Of a stretch of 64,000 nucleotides of DNA, positions 18,022 through 27,562 are shown one piece after another. Positions within the stretch are counted from its first letter, which is position 1, and the number at the start of each line of letters is the position of its first letter. The notes below the pieces were generated by a model. That model saw only the letters and a list, made by a program, of their open reading frames with translations. It was not told where the DNA came from and ran no database searches. The stretch comes from Ligilactobacillus sp900765635. Lineage in GTDB: Bacteria; Bacillota; Bacilli; Lactobacillales; Lactobacillaceae. The DNA is taken from the NCBI RefSeq assembly GCF_949152225.1, contig NZ_CASCJC010000001.1:1116001-1180000 (forward strand). Reading direction: 5' to 3'. The position numbers were made by a program, and so were the translations under genes.

Positions 18022-18465
18022 TTATCCTAGAGGTTTAGGCGGACGCACCATCAAAACAGCATCTAAAATTCTTTCTGCTTGACGATTAACGCCTTCAACA
18101 GACATCGTCACAACTTCTTTCATATTATCTACCTTAATGATTTCAAAATTAAATGTAACCATTTCATCGTGAAAAACAGGTTTAGGTAAATTTAATGAAA
18201 TGTTAACAATTTCACTACCAGGTCCCGGAAAAAGTTTAGATACTGAACTTGTGATAATCCCCATTAACAAAACGGGTGGAATAATTGGTTTTTTATATTC
18301 CGTTTGTCTTGCATAACTTTGTTGAATATAGATTGGATTATCATCATTGGTCAATCCTAAATATAACAATAAATCTCTTTCCGAAATACTTTCTGTGACA
18401 GTCAATGAATCGCCTTCTTTAATTTGTTCGATTGTTTTGCCCTGCCGATACGCATCTTCAGACAT
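18022..18465 (-). CDS. MaoC-like hotdog-fold protein
   Basis: This 147-residue protein resembles MaoC-type dehydratases with a single hotdog domain. The segment GLTNDDNPIYIQQSYARQTEYKKPIIPP is in the position of the usual active-site helix, where hydratase-2 enzymes carry a D-x5-H pair. Here the conserved His is not evident (NPIY replaces NPxH), so catalysis is uncertain. It precedes the BAX-inhibitor-like gene. A thioester-related role is possible, but the substrate is unknown. Confidence 0.75.
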   Translation of the reverse strand: MSEDAYRQGKTIEQIKEGDSLTVTESISERDLLLYLGLTNDDNPIYIQQSYARQTEYKKPIIPPVLLMGIITSSVSKLFPGPGSEIVNISLNLPKPVFHDEMVTFNFEIIKVDNMKEVVTMSVEGVNRQAERILDAVLMVRPPKPLG

Positions 18466-18616
18466 TTACATTGCACCTCCATGAGATCTTAAAAATATTT
18501 TATCATAACTGATTCTTCTTTGCGATAGTCTACGCTTGCTAAAATATTAAAATATTTTAAATTTTATAATAAAGTCTGCTATACTAGGTTTAAAACAACA
18601 AAAGGATGCGTCTTAT

Positions 18617-19498
18617 ATGTTATATGAAGGATATATGTCATTTAACCAATATCAAACTTATTATCGCATAATTAAACCCGCTCACAGCACTAAAACACCA
18701 CTAGTCATGTTACATGGCGGACCTGGATCAACTCATAATTATTTTGAGATTTTCGATGAATTTGCTCAAAAGTATAAACAACCAATCATCATGTACGATC
18801 AAATTGGCTGTGGTAATTCTAGTATCCCCAATGATCCTAGCATCTATAATCGTCAAACTTGGCTAAAAGAATTAGATGCTTTGATTAAGCATCTACAGTT
18901 ATCATCATTTCATCTCTTAGGTCAGTCATTTGGCGGAATGCTTGCCATCATGTATTTATGCGATTATCAACCTACAAATGTCAAAAGTGTCATCTTGTCA
19001 AGTACACTTTCTGATGCTAATTTATGGGGGCAAGAACAACAGCGCATGATTAAAGAATTACCTTTAAATCTACAACAAGCTATTGCTTTAGCTCAGGAAA
19101 CTGGCGACTTTACATCATCTGAATATCTTAAAGCTAACGAAGAATTCATGTTACGTCATTGTGCACCACATTTCACCAAAAATGATCCCGAACCACTATG
19201 GCGTCCTAAAAAAAGCGGAACACTAGCGTACCAAACCGCCTGGGGACCAAATGAATACTCTCCATTAGGAAATTTGGCCGATTATAACTACACAGCTAAA
19301 CTTCACCAAATCAAGATTCCTAGTTTGATCATCAGTGGTACGGATGACTTATGCACTCCTTTGGTCGCTAAAACAATGTTTGATAACCTGCCTGATGCTA
19401 AATGGGAGTTATTTGCCAACTGTCGGCATATGCCTTTTGTTGAAAATTATCCTAAATACTGCCAAATTTTAGCAGATTGGCTCAACGAATATAATTAA
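18617..19498 (+). CDS. pepI: Proline iminopeptidase
   Basis: This 293-residue alpha/beta-hydrolase releases N-terminal proline from peptides, an important step in proline-rich peptide use by lactic acid bacteria. The oxyanion motif HGGPGS is at residues 33-38, the nucleophile Ser104 lies in GQSFGGM, and Asp243 or Asp244 (SGTDD) and His271 (NCRHMPF) complete the triad. The start follows AAAGGATG with normal spacing. It is monocistronic, divergent from the MaoC gene, and ends in a long terminator hairpin. No signal peptide is present. Confidence 0.94.
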   Translation: MLYEGYMSFNQYQTYYRIIKPAHSTKTPLVMLHGGPGSTHNYFEIFDEFAQKYKQPIIMYDQIGCGNSSIPNDPSIYNRQTWLKELDALIKHLQLSSFHLLGQSFGGMLAIMYLCDYQPTNVKSVILSSTLSDANLWGQEQQRMIKELPLNLQQAIALAQETGDFTSSEYLKANEEFMLRHCAPHFTKNDPEPLWRPKKSGTLAYQTAWGPNEYSPLGNLADYNYTAKLHQIKIPSLIISGTDDLCTPLVAKTMFDNLPDAKWELFANCRHMPFVENYPKYCQILADWLNEYN

Positions 19499-19509
19499 TA
19501 CTCAAATGC

Positions 19510-19567
19510 TAATCATTTCAAAAATATTGCTAATAAACGCGCAATATTTTTGGAATGATTATTTTTT
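19510..19567 (+). terminator. Terminator of pepI
   Basis: A 20-bp stem with one G-U pair (AATCATTTCAAAAATATTGC against GCAATATTTTTGGAATGATT) and a 10-base loop is followed by ATTTTTT. It starts 12 bases after the pepI stop. Confidence 0.85.
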
Positions 19568-19626
19568 AGCATCGCTATGCCACATTTAACTAGCTGATAG
19601 AATAAATATCACTTAATAAGTGTAGC

Positions 19627-19660
19627 AAAAAAGAGCCATGAACTAATTCATGACTCTTTT
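19627..19660 (-). terminator. Terminator of the GH101 gene
   Basis: On the minus strand AAGAGTCATGAA, a four-base loop and TTCATGGCTCTT are followed by TTTT. It lies about 20 bases beyond the stop codon of the wall-anchored glycosidase and faces the pepI terminator. Confidence 0.88.
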
Positions 19661-19679
19661 CAAAACTTACTTTTATAGT

Positions 19680-22600
19680 CTAAAAGAATTTCTTAAACCA
19701 CGCTAAACAACCAATAGCCGCTGTGACAATCAGTCCTCCGATTCCAACTAAATTATTAGTTGCTTCACCTGTTTGTGGCAAGTTATTTTTATTGACTTGT
19801 TTCTTTGAACCAGTCTGATCTTTGTTTTCTGTGGATGGTTTAGTAGTTGTCTTAACAACTTGAACTTTCACATTCACTTCGTCAATTGATCCATCTGCAT
19901 AAGTCACAATTACTGTAGTTTCACTTGTTCCAAGTTTTTGTGAATCAATTGCTTGTTTCCAAGCAAACTTCGTATTAGCAGGTAACTTATCCTTATTCTT
20001 AATCGCTTGTGTTGCATCTAGCGCCTGCCCTTGTGTAACTACAAGATTAATTCCTTGTGGTTCGTATTGTTGTGCTAACGTTGGACCTGCTTGATTAGCC
20101 AAAACTGCTACTTTAACAGTAAGAGTAGTCTTTGAACCATCAGGATAAGCAATCTGGACGCTGCCTTCTTTAACGCCTGGTGTAGTCGTCTCGATTTCTT
20201 TTAGCCACGAAACCGTTGTTCCTGCTGGAAAACTGCCTTGATTGGTAATAATATCTGCCAAATCAATTTTAGCACCAACGTTGACCGTTATTTCTTGTGC
20301 CACTGGCGGATATTTTTGTGCATCATCTTGGGTTGAACTTGCTTTAACATTAACTGTTAATTTTTGTTGAGCTGTCAATCCTGCAGTGTTAGTTGCAGTA
20401 AGCGTTACCTCATATTTTCCTGGAGTTTTGATATCAACTTTACTTGTATCAACTTGCAAATCATCATAAACTGCCCCGTCGATACTATCATTGTATTCAA
20501 AGTATTGATTCCAATCAACACTGCTCAAGTCAGTATTCGTTGGCAAATCAACTGCGTTTTGTTTTAAGCTCAAAGATGGCGCCGTCCGGTTAATCATCAA
20601 CTTAAATTCTGCCGCTGACGCAAATTTATCGGCTGCATCACCAATCGTATGCACTGGGACAAGACGAATCTTATTGGTTGTAACAGGATCAAAGTTGACC
20701 GTCTTAACACTATTATTACCAGTCCATGTTCCTTTAGCAATTGTCTTCCATTGATCGGTTGCTTTAATAGTATCTGGAATTTGAATTTCATATTCAGTGA
20801 TAAGACCGTTTTTACCACTTGCACGTGGTACATAAACAAAGCCATTTAATTCGTAGTCTTTGTCCAAATCCATCTCAACTGTCCGTTGTTGAGTAGTAGT
20901 TGTTAGACTATAATCCGTATGCCAGATCGTATTAGGATCACCATCAAAGGCTTTGTCGATTGTTTCACCCGTACTACTATTGCCATATTCATTAATAGGT
21001 TTAATTTTACTATTGGAAATATATTTAGTATCTTCAACCAATATCAATTTCTTTTGTGCTTCTTGTAATTTTGTCAATCGAGTCTGCAATTCATTTAATG
21101 TCGCATTTTCATTTGCCACTACTTTTTGTGCATCTTCGAGTACAGCTACTAAATTCTTGTAACTTCCATTAGTATATTGACTCTTATCCAATGCTTTAAC
21201 GGCATCAATTTGTGATTGTAAGTTATCACGTGCAATTTGTTTTTGTTCAGTATCAATATTTTTTTCTGCAATTTGTGTAACTTTGAAATTATCTAAAACA
21301 AAATCAGTATCACCACCATCATTTTGAATACCAAAGCCCATCTGACTAGCATTATCACCGGCTGTTACAAGATAGCTGACATGTTTGGTATGGTTTTTGC
21401 TCAAATCATTAGTAGATAAATCACCACTTGTCTTAGCTAAACCATCATAAACTGTTTGAGCCGTTTCACCATTCATAATTACTGGATGATATTGTCCGGC
21501 ACCATCTGTTTGATAATCAAATTCAATCTTATAAGTTTTACCGCTTTCAAATTTAACCGATTGTGGATCTGTGACATACATCAAGCCACTAGCTTGTTTA
21601 TGTGCCTTAAGTGACCAATCACCATCTAAAGCATCGTCAATCTTGTTACCATTCCACCCATATTGAGTATATTTATCATGTCTTTGTGACAAATGCACCC
21701 GTGGATCTTCAACACCACCTGCAGGCCCTTTAAAGAATGGATACAAACCTATTGCCCCAGCATCTTCAAAATCTTGTGAAATGATGATTGTATTACCATC
21801 AGCATCAACACTACCTTCTTGCAAATTCCCACTACGTTTTACTACTCGTAAATCATCAAATAATGTCTGTTCAGTACTTGCATCTGCAGCTAACGTAATT
21901 GACACGGTTTTGGCATTGCTTGGCACTTCGAAATCAACACGCGCTTTTTGCATATATGATTTAGTCTGTTCTTGATAACCCTTAGTATGATTACTATCAG
22001 CTTGGATATAGTTTTGAACGATTGAATCTTCAAATGAACGCGTATACTTCTTACCATCGACATCAACTGTTAAGGTTACCGGACGATTATTTGTTTGGGT
22101 ATTTACATAAAATGAATATTTTCCTGCCGCTAAATCCGTTAACTCTTGGGTCATGCTTAGTTTTTCGCTACCAGCATTTAACAGATAATCACCGGTATCA
22201 TTTTTTTCAACACTTGGATTTCCACTAGTAATTTGCCAGTTATTTTTCAAAGTATCCTTAGCATTAAATCCAGGGTCTTTTAGATGTGTGCCTTCACCAA
22301 AGGTTATTTCTTCTGATTTTTCGGCTGCAACAGTCAAAACATACGGCGTTTGCTTAGCTAGATTTAACGTTACACTACCATCTTTAACATCCACTGTCCC
22401 TTGATCAACACGTCCTTGATCAGTTAATTTATAAACATGTAATGAGCTGGCATTCTTAAATTTATCGGTTAACTTCCAAGTCGTTTGGCCATCTTGATCG
22501 TTCCAATAATACATCTTATCATAATTCAAACCATCCGTGTCTTTTGTGCCACTCTTGACGCCATTACCAACTTCATCACTTGAATCCCACGGTAATAGCA

Positions 22601-24602
22601 TACTTACATTATGTCCGGTTTCAGAACCACCATAAGTCAACTTATCGTTTAATACTGGGATTCCATCAAGCGTAATTACCTTAGTTCCACTGGAATTATC
22701 AACTTTAACATCATGATCAAAGCTAATCGAGCCCACATAGTCTTTTTTAGTATTATCCCAATTGGCATTCCAGTTCATGATATTAAAATGTTGCAAGAAT
22801 TTAGTTGGCAAATCAGTGCGATAAGTTACATCAACAAAGCTATCAAATGATGTCTTACCCACCCAGCCTTCGTAAGCTTCAAATTCTGCACCACCTAACA
22901 AGGAGTTATCAGCAATGATCCAAGAGTCTTTTTGATTGTTGCGGATAAAACGTTCAATATTACTGTTGATTCCTTTGGTTGATGAGCCACCATAAGCCTT
23001 TTCTGCTGACCAGTGATTCCACAAGCTATCATATTCCAAGGCACTTGGAAATTCATTGTGCAATTTCCAACCTAAACTGTTGATTTCACTAGCTAAACGA
23101 CGTGACTCCCAGCCACCTTCAGTTTGATTCCCCCATACATCAACATAGATAAAATCAAGGTTTGGTGCTTCTTGTTTTAAGCTCTTTAAGCGATTATAAC
23201 GATTACCACTTAAAGCATCATAACGCTGATTAATATAATATGACGGATCCAACCAATCCCAGCCTTTGCTGTTAATATCAACTAATTGTTCATTAAATGC
23301 CTTAGCTTCCGGATAAGCTTCAGTCGCATTAATATGCACACCAAAACTTGCATTTAATTTATGTCCAGCATCAATCAATTCATTGAAATCTTGGACGCCA
23401 CCTTGGCGTTGTCCAATTGCATCATAATCTGGATGCGCTGAATCATGGCCTTCATTTTGATAACCTTTAAGCAAAACCGTTTGTCCTAAGCCATCAGTAA
23501 TTGCCGCGACACGTTTGGTTTCATCTAAGGTCATTAAAAATGGATTAGTTGCTTGCGAAGCAAAATTCATTGGAATACGTTGAACAACAACGCGTTTAGT
23601 ATCTTGCCAACCATAAGGATTATTCATGATTTGACGATAGGCAATCGCACCATCTTGCCAGTCAACTTTTCCATCATTATTTTCATCAAAAGCAAAAGCC
23701 ACTTTCCATTCAGGCATATCTAACATATCATCACTTAACTTAGATGTATCGTCATCCTTAGCTCGAATTGTAAAGTAGTTAGATTCCATCCCTGTATTAT
23801 TTTTTCCATTAATACTTTGAGTATTTAAAATAATTTTGTTATCTTCGGATTTATCATTTCCGTCTTGTGCTGCATTTGTCCATAAACCAACCGCTACATC
23901 ATGATTATTCAAAAAGCCATAGCGATAATTTTCTTTATCAACGCCCTGCTTAGCTAATGTTTTAAAGGTATCACCTGTTTGCCCATTAGTTGAAGAACTT
24001 GTTGCAGTATACATTTTCATTCCTGCAAAACTTGCATCAGTCTCATCTGTGTCAAGCGAAGCCATCTCAAGTCCTGGAATAGCCAGTGTATGGATTCGAT
24101 CACCTAACTCAGTTAGATTTTGCACTTTAAAACCAAACGTTTCTTCACTTAAGGTTGCAACAACATCAAATTTAGCGACATCATTTATGGTGATGGTATA
24201 AATAATTTGATTGTCACCTGATTTATTATATGAGACCGTTGGTGTATATTCTTTATCATCAATCTTAATAGTTGTTAATTGCTGTTGTGTAGCTTTAAAT
24301 TCTTTACCGTTTTCAAATTTGTAACCATAAACAGTAGGAAACTTATCAGAAAGATAAACCGTCATTTTACTATTAGCCAAGTTTACAAAACTAAGATTTT
24401 TAGGCACAACAGTATTGGTTGTAGCCTTAACTTTTTTGCTTTTTTTATGTTTAACACTGACTTTTTTAGTTATTTTACTGTTGGTATCAGCATTAGCTCT
24501 AGTAGTAACCACGGTTACTGTCCCAACACTGGTAAATACCAAAGCAGCTACAACCCATTTTCGTCCTGCTTTATACATTTTATAACGCACTTTTTTATCC
24601 AT
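19680..24602 (-). CDS. LPxTG-anchored GH101 endo-alpha-N-acetylgalactosaminidase
   Basis: GH101 enzymes release Gal-beta-1,3-GalNAc from serine/threonine of mucin-type glycoproteins. The 1640-residue protein has a KxYKxGKxW-type signal peptide (YKMYKAGRKW, 7-16; likely cleavage after Ala38), an N-terminal beta domain, a catalytic barrel near 340-640 and a beta-rich region. A helical FIVAR-like segment (about 1120-1187), an F5/8 type C or CBM32-like domain (about 1195-1335), an Ig-like domain, two Rib-like repeats (about 1434-1504 and 1509-1581) and a sorting signal LPQTG (1608-1612) follow. Asp488 (FIYVDVWGN) and Glu523 (ALEYDS) align by motif with the GH101 nucleophile and acid/base. It is monocistronic. 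Confidence 0.9.
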   Translation of the reverse strand: MDKKVRYKMYKAGRKWVVAALVFTSVGTVTVVTTRANADTNSKITKKVSVKHKKSKKVKATTNTVVPKNLSFVNLANSKMTVYLSDKFPTVYGYKFENGKEFKATQQQLTTIKIDDKEYTPTVSYNKSGDNQIIYTITINDVAKFDVVATLSEETFGFKVQNLTELGDRIHTLAIPGLEMASLDTDETDASFAGMKMYTATSSSTNGQTGDTFKTLAKQGVDKENYRYGFLNNHDVAVGLWTNAAQDGNDKSEDNKIILNTQSINGKNNTGMESNYFTIRAKDDDTSKLSDDMLDMPEWKVAFAFDENNDGKVDWQDGAIAYRQIMNNPYGWQDTKRVVVQRIPMNFASQATNPFLMTLDETKRVAAITDGLGQTVLLKGYQNEGHDSAHPDYDAIGQRQGGVQDFNELIDAGHKLNASFGVHINATEAYPEAKAFNEQLVDINSKGWDWLDPSYYINQRYDALSGNRYNRLKSLKQEAPNLDFIYVDVWGNQTEGGWESRRLASEINSLGWKLHNEFPSALEYDSLWNHWSAEKAYGGSSTKGINSNIERFIRNNQKDSWIIADNSLLGGAEFEAYEGWVGKTSFDSFVDVTYRTDLPTKFLQHFNIMNWNANWDNTKKDYVGSISFDHDVKVDNSSGTKVITLDGIPVLNDKLTYGGSETGHNVSMLLPWDSSDEVGNGVKSGTKDTDGLNYDKMYYWNDQDGQTTWKLTDKFKNASSLHVYKLTDQGRVDQGTVDVKDGSVTLNLAKQTPYVLTVAAEKSEEITFGEGTHLKDPGFNAKDTLKNNWQITSGNPSVEKNDTGDYLLNAGSEKLSMTQELTDLAAGKYSFYVNTQTNNRPVTLTVDVDGKKYTRSFEDSIVQNYIQADSNHTKGYQEQTKSYMQKARVDFEVPSNAKTVSITLAADASTEQTLFDDLRVVKRSGNLQEGSVDADGNTIIISQDFEDAGAIGLYPFFKGPAGGVEDPRVHLSQRHDKYTQYGWNGNKIDDALDGDWSLKAHKQASGLMYVTDPQSVKFESGKTYKIEFDYQTDGAGQYHPVIMNGETAQTVYDGLAKTSGDLSTNDLSKNHTKHVSYLVTAGDNASQMGFGIQNDGGDTDFVLDNFKVTQIAEKNIDTEQKQIARDNLQSQIDAVKALDKSQYTNGSYKNLVAVLEDAQKVVANENATLNELQTRLTKLQEAQKKLILVEDTKYISNSKIKPINEYGNSSTGETIDKAFDGDPNTIWHTDYSLTTTTQQRTVEMDLDKDYELNGFVYVPRASGKNGLITEYEIQIPDTIKATDQWKTIAKGTWTGNNSVKTVNFDPVTTNKIRLVPVHTIGDAADKFASAAEFKLMINRTAPSLSLKQNAVDLPTNTDLSSVDWNQYFEYNDSIDGAVYDDLQVDTSKVDIKTPGKYEVTLTATNTAGLTAQQKLTVNVKASSTQDDAQKYPPVAQEITVNVGAKIDLADIITNQGSFPAGTTVSWLKEIETTTPGVKEGSVQIAYPDGSKTTLTVKVAVLANQAGPTLAQQYEPQGINLVVTQGQALDATQAIKNKDKLPANTKFAWKQAIDSQKLGTSETTVIVTYADGSIDEVNVKVQVVKTTTKPSTENKDQTGSKKQVNKNNLPQTGEATNNLVGIGGLIVTAAIGCLAWFKKFF

Positions 24603-24969
24603 GACAAAACTACTCCTTTATAAAAAATTGACTTAGTTACTGAAAAACAATAAAACTACGCATAATATTTATTCATTTTCACCAAGTATTCTAACTTCGT
24701 AAAGAAAGCGTTGTTAATATGTTTTTTCAAGGATTCTCAAGCTTAATATATCAACTTATTAAAAAAAATAATATATCAAGTAATGGATAAAAAAATTGAC
24801 ATATCAATCTCAAATACTATTTTTATTACTTTTATTTAAAGTTATTTGAAATATTTATCTTCTTTTTTTATAATGAACTCTATACTTTTTTCTCAAAACT
24901 TAATCTAAAATCTTTACAATTTTTTTGCATAAAATAAGTAACTTGTATTAATTTTTTTAAATCAAGAAA
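24603..24969. other. AT-rich intergenic region upstream of the GH101 gene
   Basis: This stretch of about 370 bases holds no plausible gene. It contains the ribosome binding site of the GH101 gene (AAAGGAGTAG on the minus strand), a possible -10 element TATTAT near 24668, and two direct copies of AATATATCAA separated by about 25 bases near 24745-24780. I recognise no riboswitch or operator here. Confidence 0.5.
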
Positions 24970-24971
24970 GT

Positions 24972-25005
24972 AAAAAAAGACACCGCCACAGCAGTGTCTT
25001 TTATT
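24972..25005 (-). terminator. Terminator of argS
   Basis: The minus strand carries AAAGACACTGC, a short loop and GCGGTGTCTTT followed by a T run, directly after the argS stop. Confidence 0.85.
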
Positions 25006-25007
25006 TT

Positions 25008-26699
25008 TTACATTTCTTCTGGAGCATGAACTCCTAAGAGGCGCAAAGATTCTTTTAAGACGATTGCCACACTCTTCACTAACGCCAAACGCGCTTGCTT
25101 TTGTTCATCATCAACCAAAATTTTTGAATTAGCATAGTATTTATTGAACGCCTTTGCCAAATGAATTGCGTACTTAGCAATTACTGATGGTTCGTATTCA
25201 TTAACCGCACGCTTAACAACGTTACTAAAGTCACCCAATAAACGTAATGTTTCCCATGCATTTGAATCGGATAATTCATAGTTTCCAGCTGCTAAATCTT
25301 TAGCATCTGCTTTACGTAAAATACTCATCGCGCGTGCATGTGAGTATTGTACGTAAGGACCTGTTTCACCTTCAAAGCGCACAACTTCTTCCAAATCAAA
25401 ATCAAAGTTATTCAAACGTTCATTTTTCAAATCATGGAAAATAACCGCACCAACACCAACTTGATCAGCTACAATTTCTTTATCTGCTAAAGTTGGATTC
25501 TTTTCTTCAATTTGTTTTAACGCTAAGCTAACTGCATCATTTAACACATCTTCTAATAAGATGATGTTACCTGCACGAGTTGATAATTTCTTACCACCTG
25601 AAGTAATCAAGCCAAATGGAATGTGATGAATATCATCTGCCCAAGCAAAGCCCATTTCCTTTAAAACAGCCTTTAATTGTTTAAAGTGATTAGTTTGTTC
25701 ATTACCAACAACATATAGAGATTGTGCAAAATCATAAGTCCGATGACGATAAATTGCAGCTGCCAAATCACGTGTGATATAAAGCGTTGCTCCATCAGTC
25801 TTTTTAATCAAAGCTGGATTTAAATTGTATTTTTCAAGATCAACAATTTGTGCACCCTTGCTTTCTTTTAAGAGTCCCTTTTCTTCTAAAAGATTAACAA
25901 CTTCATCCATCTTATCATTATAGAAAGCTTCACCATTATAAGAATCAAAAGTTACTCCCAACTTATCATAGATACTCATAAAGAATTGTAAGGACTCATC
26001 TCTAAACCATTTCCAAAGTTTAGTTGCTTCTGGATCACCATCTTCAAGTTTCTTGAACCATTCACGTGCTAAATCATCTAATTCAGGATTTTCAACATCT
26101 TCTTGATGGAAACGTACATAGTAACCTAACAAAGTATTGATCGGGTCTTTTTGAACTTCTTCTTCACTACCCCACATCTTGTAGGCTTGAATCAACTTAC
26201 CAAATTGGGTGCCCCAGTCACCTAAGTGATTGATCTTAATTGGTTGATAGTTCGTCTTAGCCAAAAGATTGGCGATGGCGTTACCAATCACAGTTGAGCG
26301 CAAATGACCCATCGACATTGGTTTAGCGATATTAGGTGAAGACATATCAATTGGTACATTACGTCCTTTACCTAAATCTTGATTCCCATAAGCAGCACCT
26401 TTAGCCAATACTTGGTTCAAAATATCTTGACTATAAATATCCTTTGCTAAAAAGAAGTTTACATATGGTCCCACAGCTTCTACTTTTTCAAAACCATCTG
26501 TACTGATTTTTTCAACTAATTCTTGTGCGATTACTTGTGGTGCTTTACGTAAAACTTTTGATAATACAAATGCTGGAAAAGCATAATCTCCTAAATGTAA
26601 CGCCTTAGGCACTTCAATTTTAGCCATGATTTCTGCTTGATCTAATTGACCATCGACAGCCATTGCAATTGCTTGGGCAACTTGTTGTTTGTAATCCAT
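25008..26699 (-). CDS. argS: Arginine--tRNA ligase
   Basis: ArgRS is a class I synthetase that charges tRNA-Arg. The 563-residue protein has an N-terminal additional domain, the HIGH-like motif in NIAKPMSMGHLRSTVIGN, a KMSKS-loop counterpart KKLSTRAGNII, and the C-terminal DALR anticodon-binding domain ending in LRLLGVHAPEEM. I chose the ATG at 26697-26699 (MDYKQQVAQAIA), preceded by AGGAGGAAA, and not the upstream in-frame ATG, which lies in the T-box terminator region. Regulation by uncharged tRNA-Arg is expected. Confidence 0.97.
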   Translation of the reverse strand: MDYKQQVAQAIAMAVDGQLDQAEIMAKIEVPKALHLGDYAFPAFVLSKVLRKAPQVIAQELVEKISTDGFEKVEAVGPYVNFFLAKDIYSQDILNQVLAKGAAYGNQDLGKGRNVPIDMSSPNIAKPMSMGHLRSTVIGNAIANLLAKTNYQPIKINHLGDWGTQFGKLIQAYKMWGSEEEVQKDPINTLLGYYVRFHQEDVENPELDDLAREWFKKLEDGDPEATKLWKWFRDESLQFFMSIYDKLGVTFDSYNGEAFYNDKMDEVVNLLEEKGLLKESKGAQIVDLEKYNLNPALIKKTDGATLYITRDLAAAIYRHRTYDFAQSLYVVGNEQTNHFKQLKAVLKEMGFAWADDIHHIPFGLITSGGKKLSTRAGNIILLEDVLNDAVSLALKQIEEKNPTLADKEIVADQVGVGAVIFHDLKNERLNNFDFDLEEVVRFEGETGPYVQYSHARAMSILRKADAKDLAAGNYELSDSNAWETLRLLGDFSNVVKRAVNEYEPSVIAKYAIHLAKAFNKYYANSKILVDDEQKQARLALVKSVAIVLKESLRLLGVHAPEEM

Positions 26700-26732
26700 A
26701 ATTTTCCTCCTAAAAACATTAATTTTAATCAA

Positions 26733-26935
26733 TAAAAAAGTCCCTTACACTACACACATGTAAGAGACGAGAATTTTTTATCCCGCGGTACCACTCTAAT
26801 TGATCAGCGATCCACTTTAAGTATTTAAATGTTTCATTCTAAAAAGCGCGCTTCAAATCTTTCCACTACCTAGCTTCCATCATCCTAGGCTCGCTGTAAG
26901 CTTATCAGATCCTACTTTTCTTTTATCATCGAATT
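26733..26935 (-). promoter_or_regulatory. T-box riboswitch upstream of argS
   Basis: The T-box core AGAGTGGTACCGCGGGA is at 26781-26797 on the minus strand. A terminator hairpin follows (GTCTCTTACA with TGTAAGGGAC, 26740-26768) with a T run ending just before the argS ribosome binding site. Upstream sequence contains CCTAG...CTAGG and other short stems. I could not place the specifier codon with confidence. A CGC triplet lies near 26849-26852. Confidence 0.9.
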
Positions 26936-26941
26936 ATTAAA

Positions 26942-26973
26942 ATAAAAGCATCTTCAAAATTGAAGATGCTAAT
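26942..26973 (-). terminator. Terminator of tRNA-Gly
   Basis: A perfect inverted repeat AGCATCTTCA/TGAAGATGCT on the minus strand is followed by TTTTATTTTAA. It starts a few bases after the tRNA 3' end. Confidence 0.88.
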
Positions 26974-26976
26974 TCA

Positions 26977-27047
26977 AGCGGGTGACGAGAATCGAACTCG
27001 CGACATCAGCTTGGGAAGCTGGGATTTTACCACTAAACTACACCCGC
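26977..27047 (-). tRNA. tRNA-Gly (anticodon CCC)
   Basis: The minus strand folds as a full cloverleaf of 71 bases: acceptor GCGGGTG with CACCCGC, a D arm with GTTTAGTGGTAAAAT, an anticodon loop TTCCCAA, and a T arm with GTTCGATTC. The anticodon is CCC, which reads GGG. Base 27-43 is a C-A mismatch. The CCA end is not encoded. A terminator follows at once. Confidence 0.94.
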
Positions 27048-27106
27048 ATTAACTAACGGAATATAGTATAGCACCTTTTTTCCAGCTTGTCATCAAGTTA
27101 TTTAAA

Positions 27107-27316
27107 TTATGCTGAAATTTTTTTCATATGTTTCAAACTAACAATGGCTTTTTCATGAAAATCACTAACGGCAATTGCATCTTCAGTGTCATTTTCCAAA
27201 ATTGCAACCATTGCTGAATTTTCGTAAATTTTTTCTATCGCACCAACAAAATCATGCTTCAAAGCACCAAATTTTTTACATTTTACTTTATCGCCAATTT
27301 GGAATTCTTTTTCCAT
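27107..27316 (-). CDS. DUF2187 family small protein
   Basis: This 69-residue protein (MEKEFQIGDKVKCKKFGALKHDFVGAIEKIYENSAMVAI...) matches the small DUF2187/YkvS family with a KOW/Tudor-like beta-barrel pattern. Function is unknown. The start chosen follows TAGGAGTG. An upstream in-frame ATG 15 codons earlier has no ribosome binding site and would add a non-family N-terminus. It is monocistronic, between the tRNA-Gly gene and the decayed mobile element. Confidence 0.8.
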   Translation of the reverse strand: MEKEFQIGDKVKCKKFGALKHDFVGAIEKIYENSAMVAILENDTEDAIAVSDFHEKAIVSLKHMKKISA

Positions 27317-27516
27317 TAAATTCACTCCTAACCGGATAGCAATCTTTTCGCATAATACCAAATTTTTTTAATAAATGCAAGTTTTTTAACAATAATATAT
27401 TTAAGGCTCTCACTGCCAGAACCATAAAATTACTTGAGTAATATTAGTATCTTGCCGTAGTAGACGAATAGTATTTTAATCATGTTCACATTTCTTCTTA
27501 TAAGTTAGTTTTTCCT

Positions 27517-27560
27517 CTGAAAAGTTGTAAAACTTACTCCATTTTACAACTTTACAACTC
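27517..27560. repeat. Cluster of GTTGTAAA repeats at the end of the integrase fossil
   Basis: Immediately beyond the integrase stop there are three copies of GTTGTAAA: two in tandem on the minus strand (27541-27557) and one inverted (27521-27531). Together they form a perfect 12-bp inverted repeat, AAAGTTGTAAAA/TTTTACAACTTT. This may be an arm-type integrase binding site or an element end. A further copy, AAAAGTTGTAAA, lies at 29569-29580 on the far side of the element. Confidence 0.55.
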
Positions 27561-27562
27561 AC

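Noticed and set aside
20597..20849. Small frames on both strands inside the GH101 gene
   Set aside because: They are alternate frames of the long coding region and have no start signals.
24745..24780. Repeated AATATATCAA in the GH101 upstream region, considered as an operator or repeat array
   Set aside because: Only two imperfect AT-rich copies are present, which is not enough to separate from base composition.
26849..26852. CGC triplet in the argS T-box leader as the arginine specifier
   Set aside because: I could not build a stem I that places this triplet in the correct loop, so the specifier is left unassigned.
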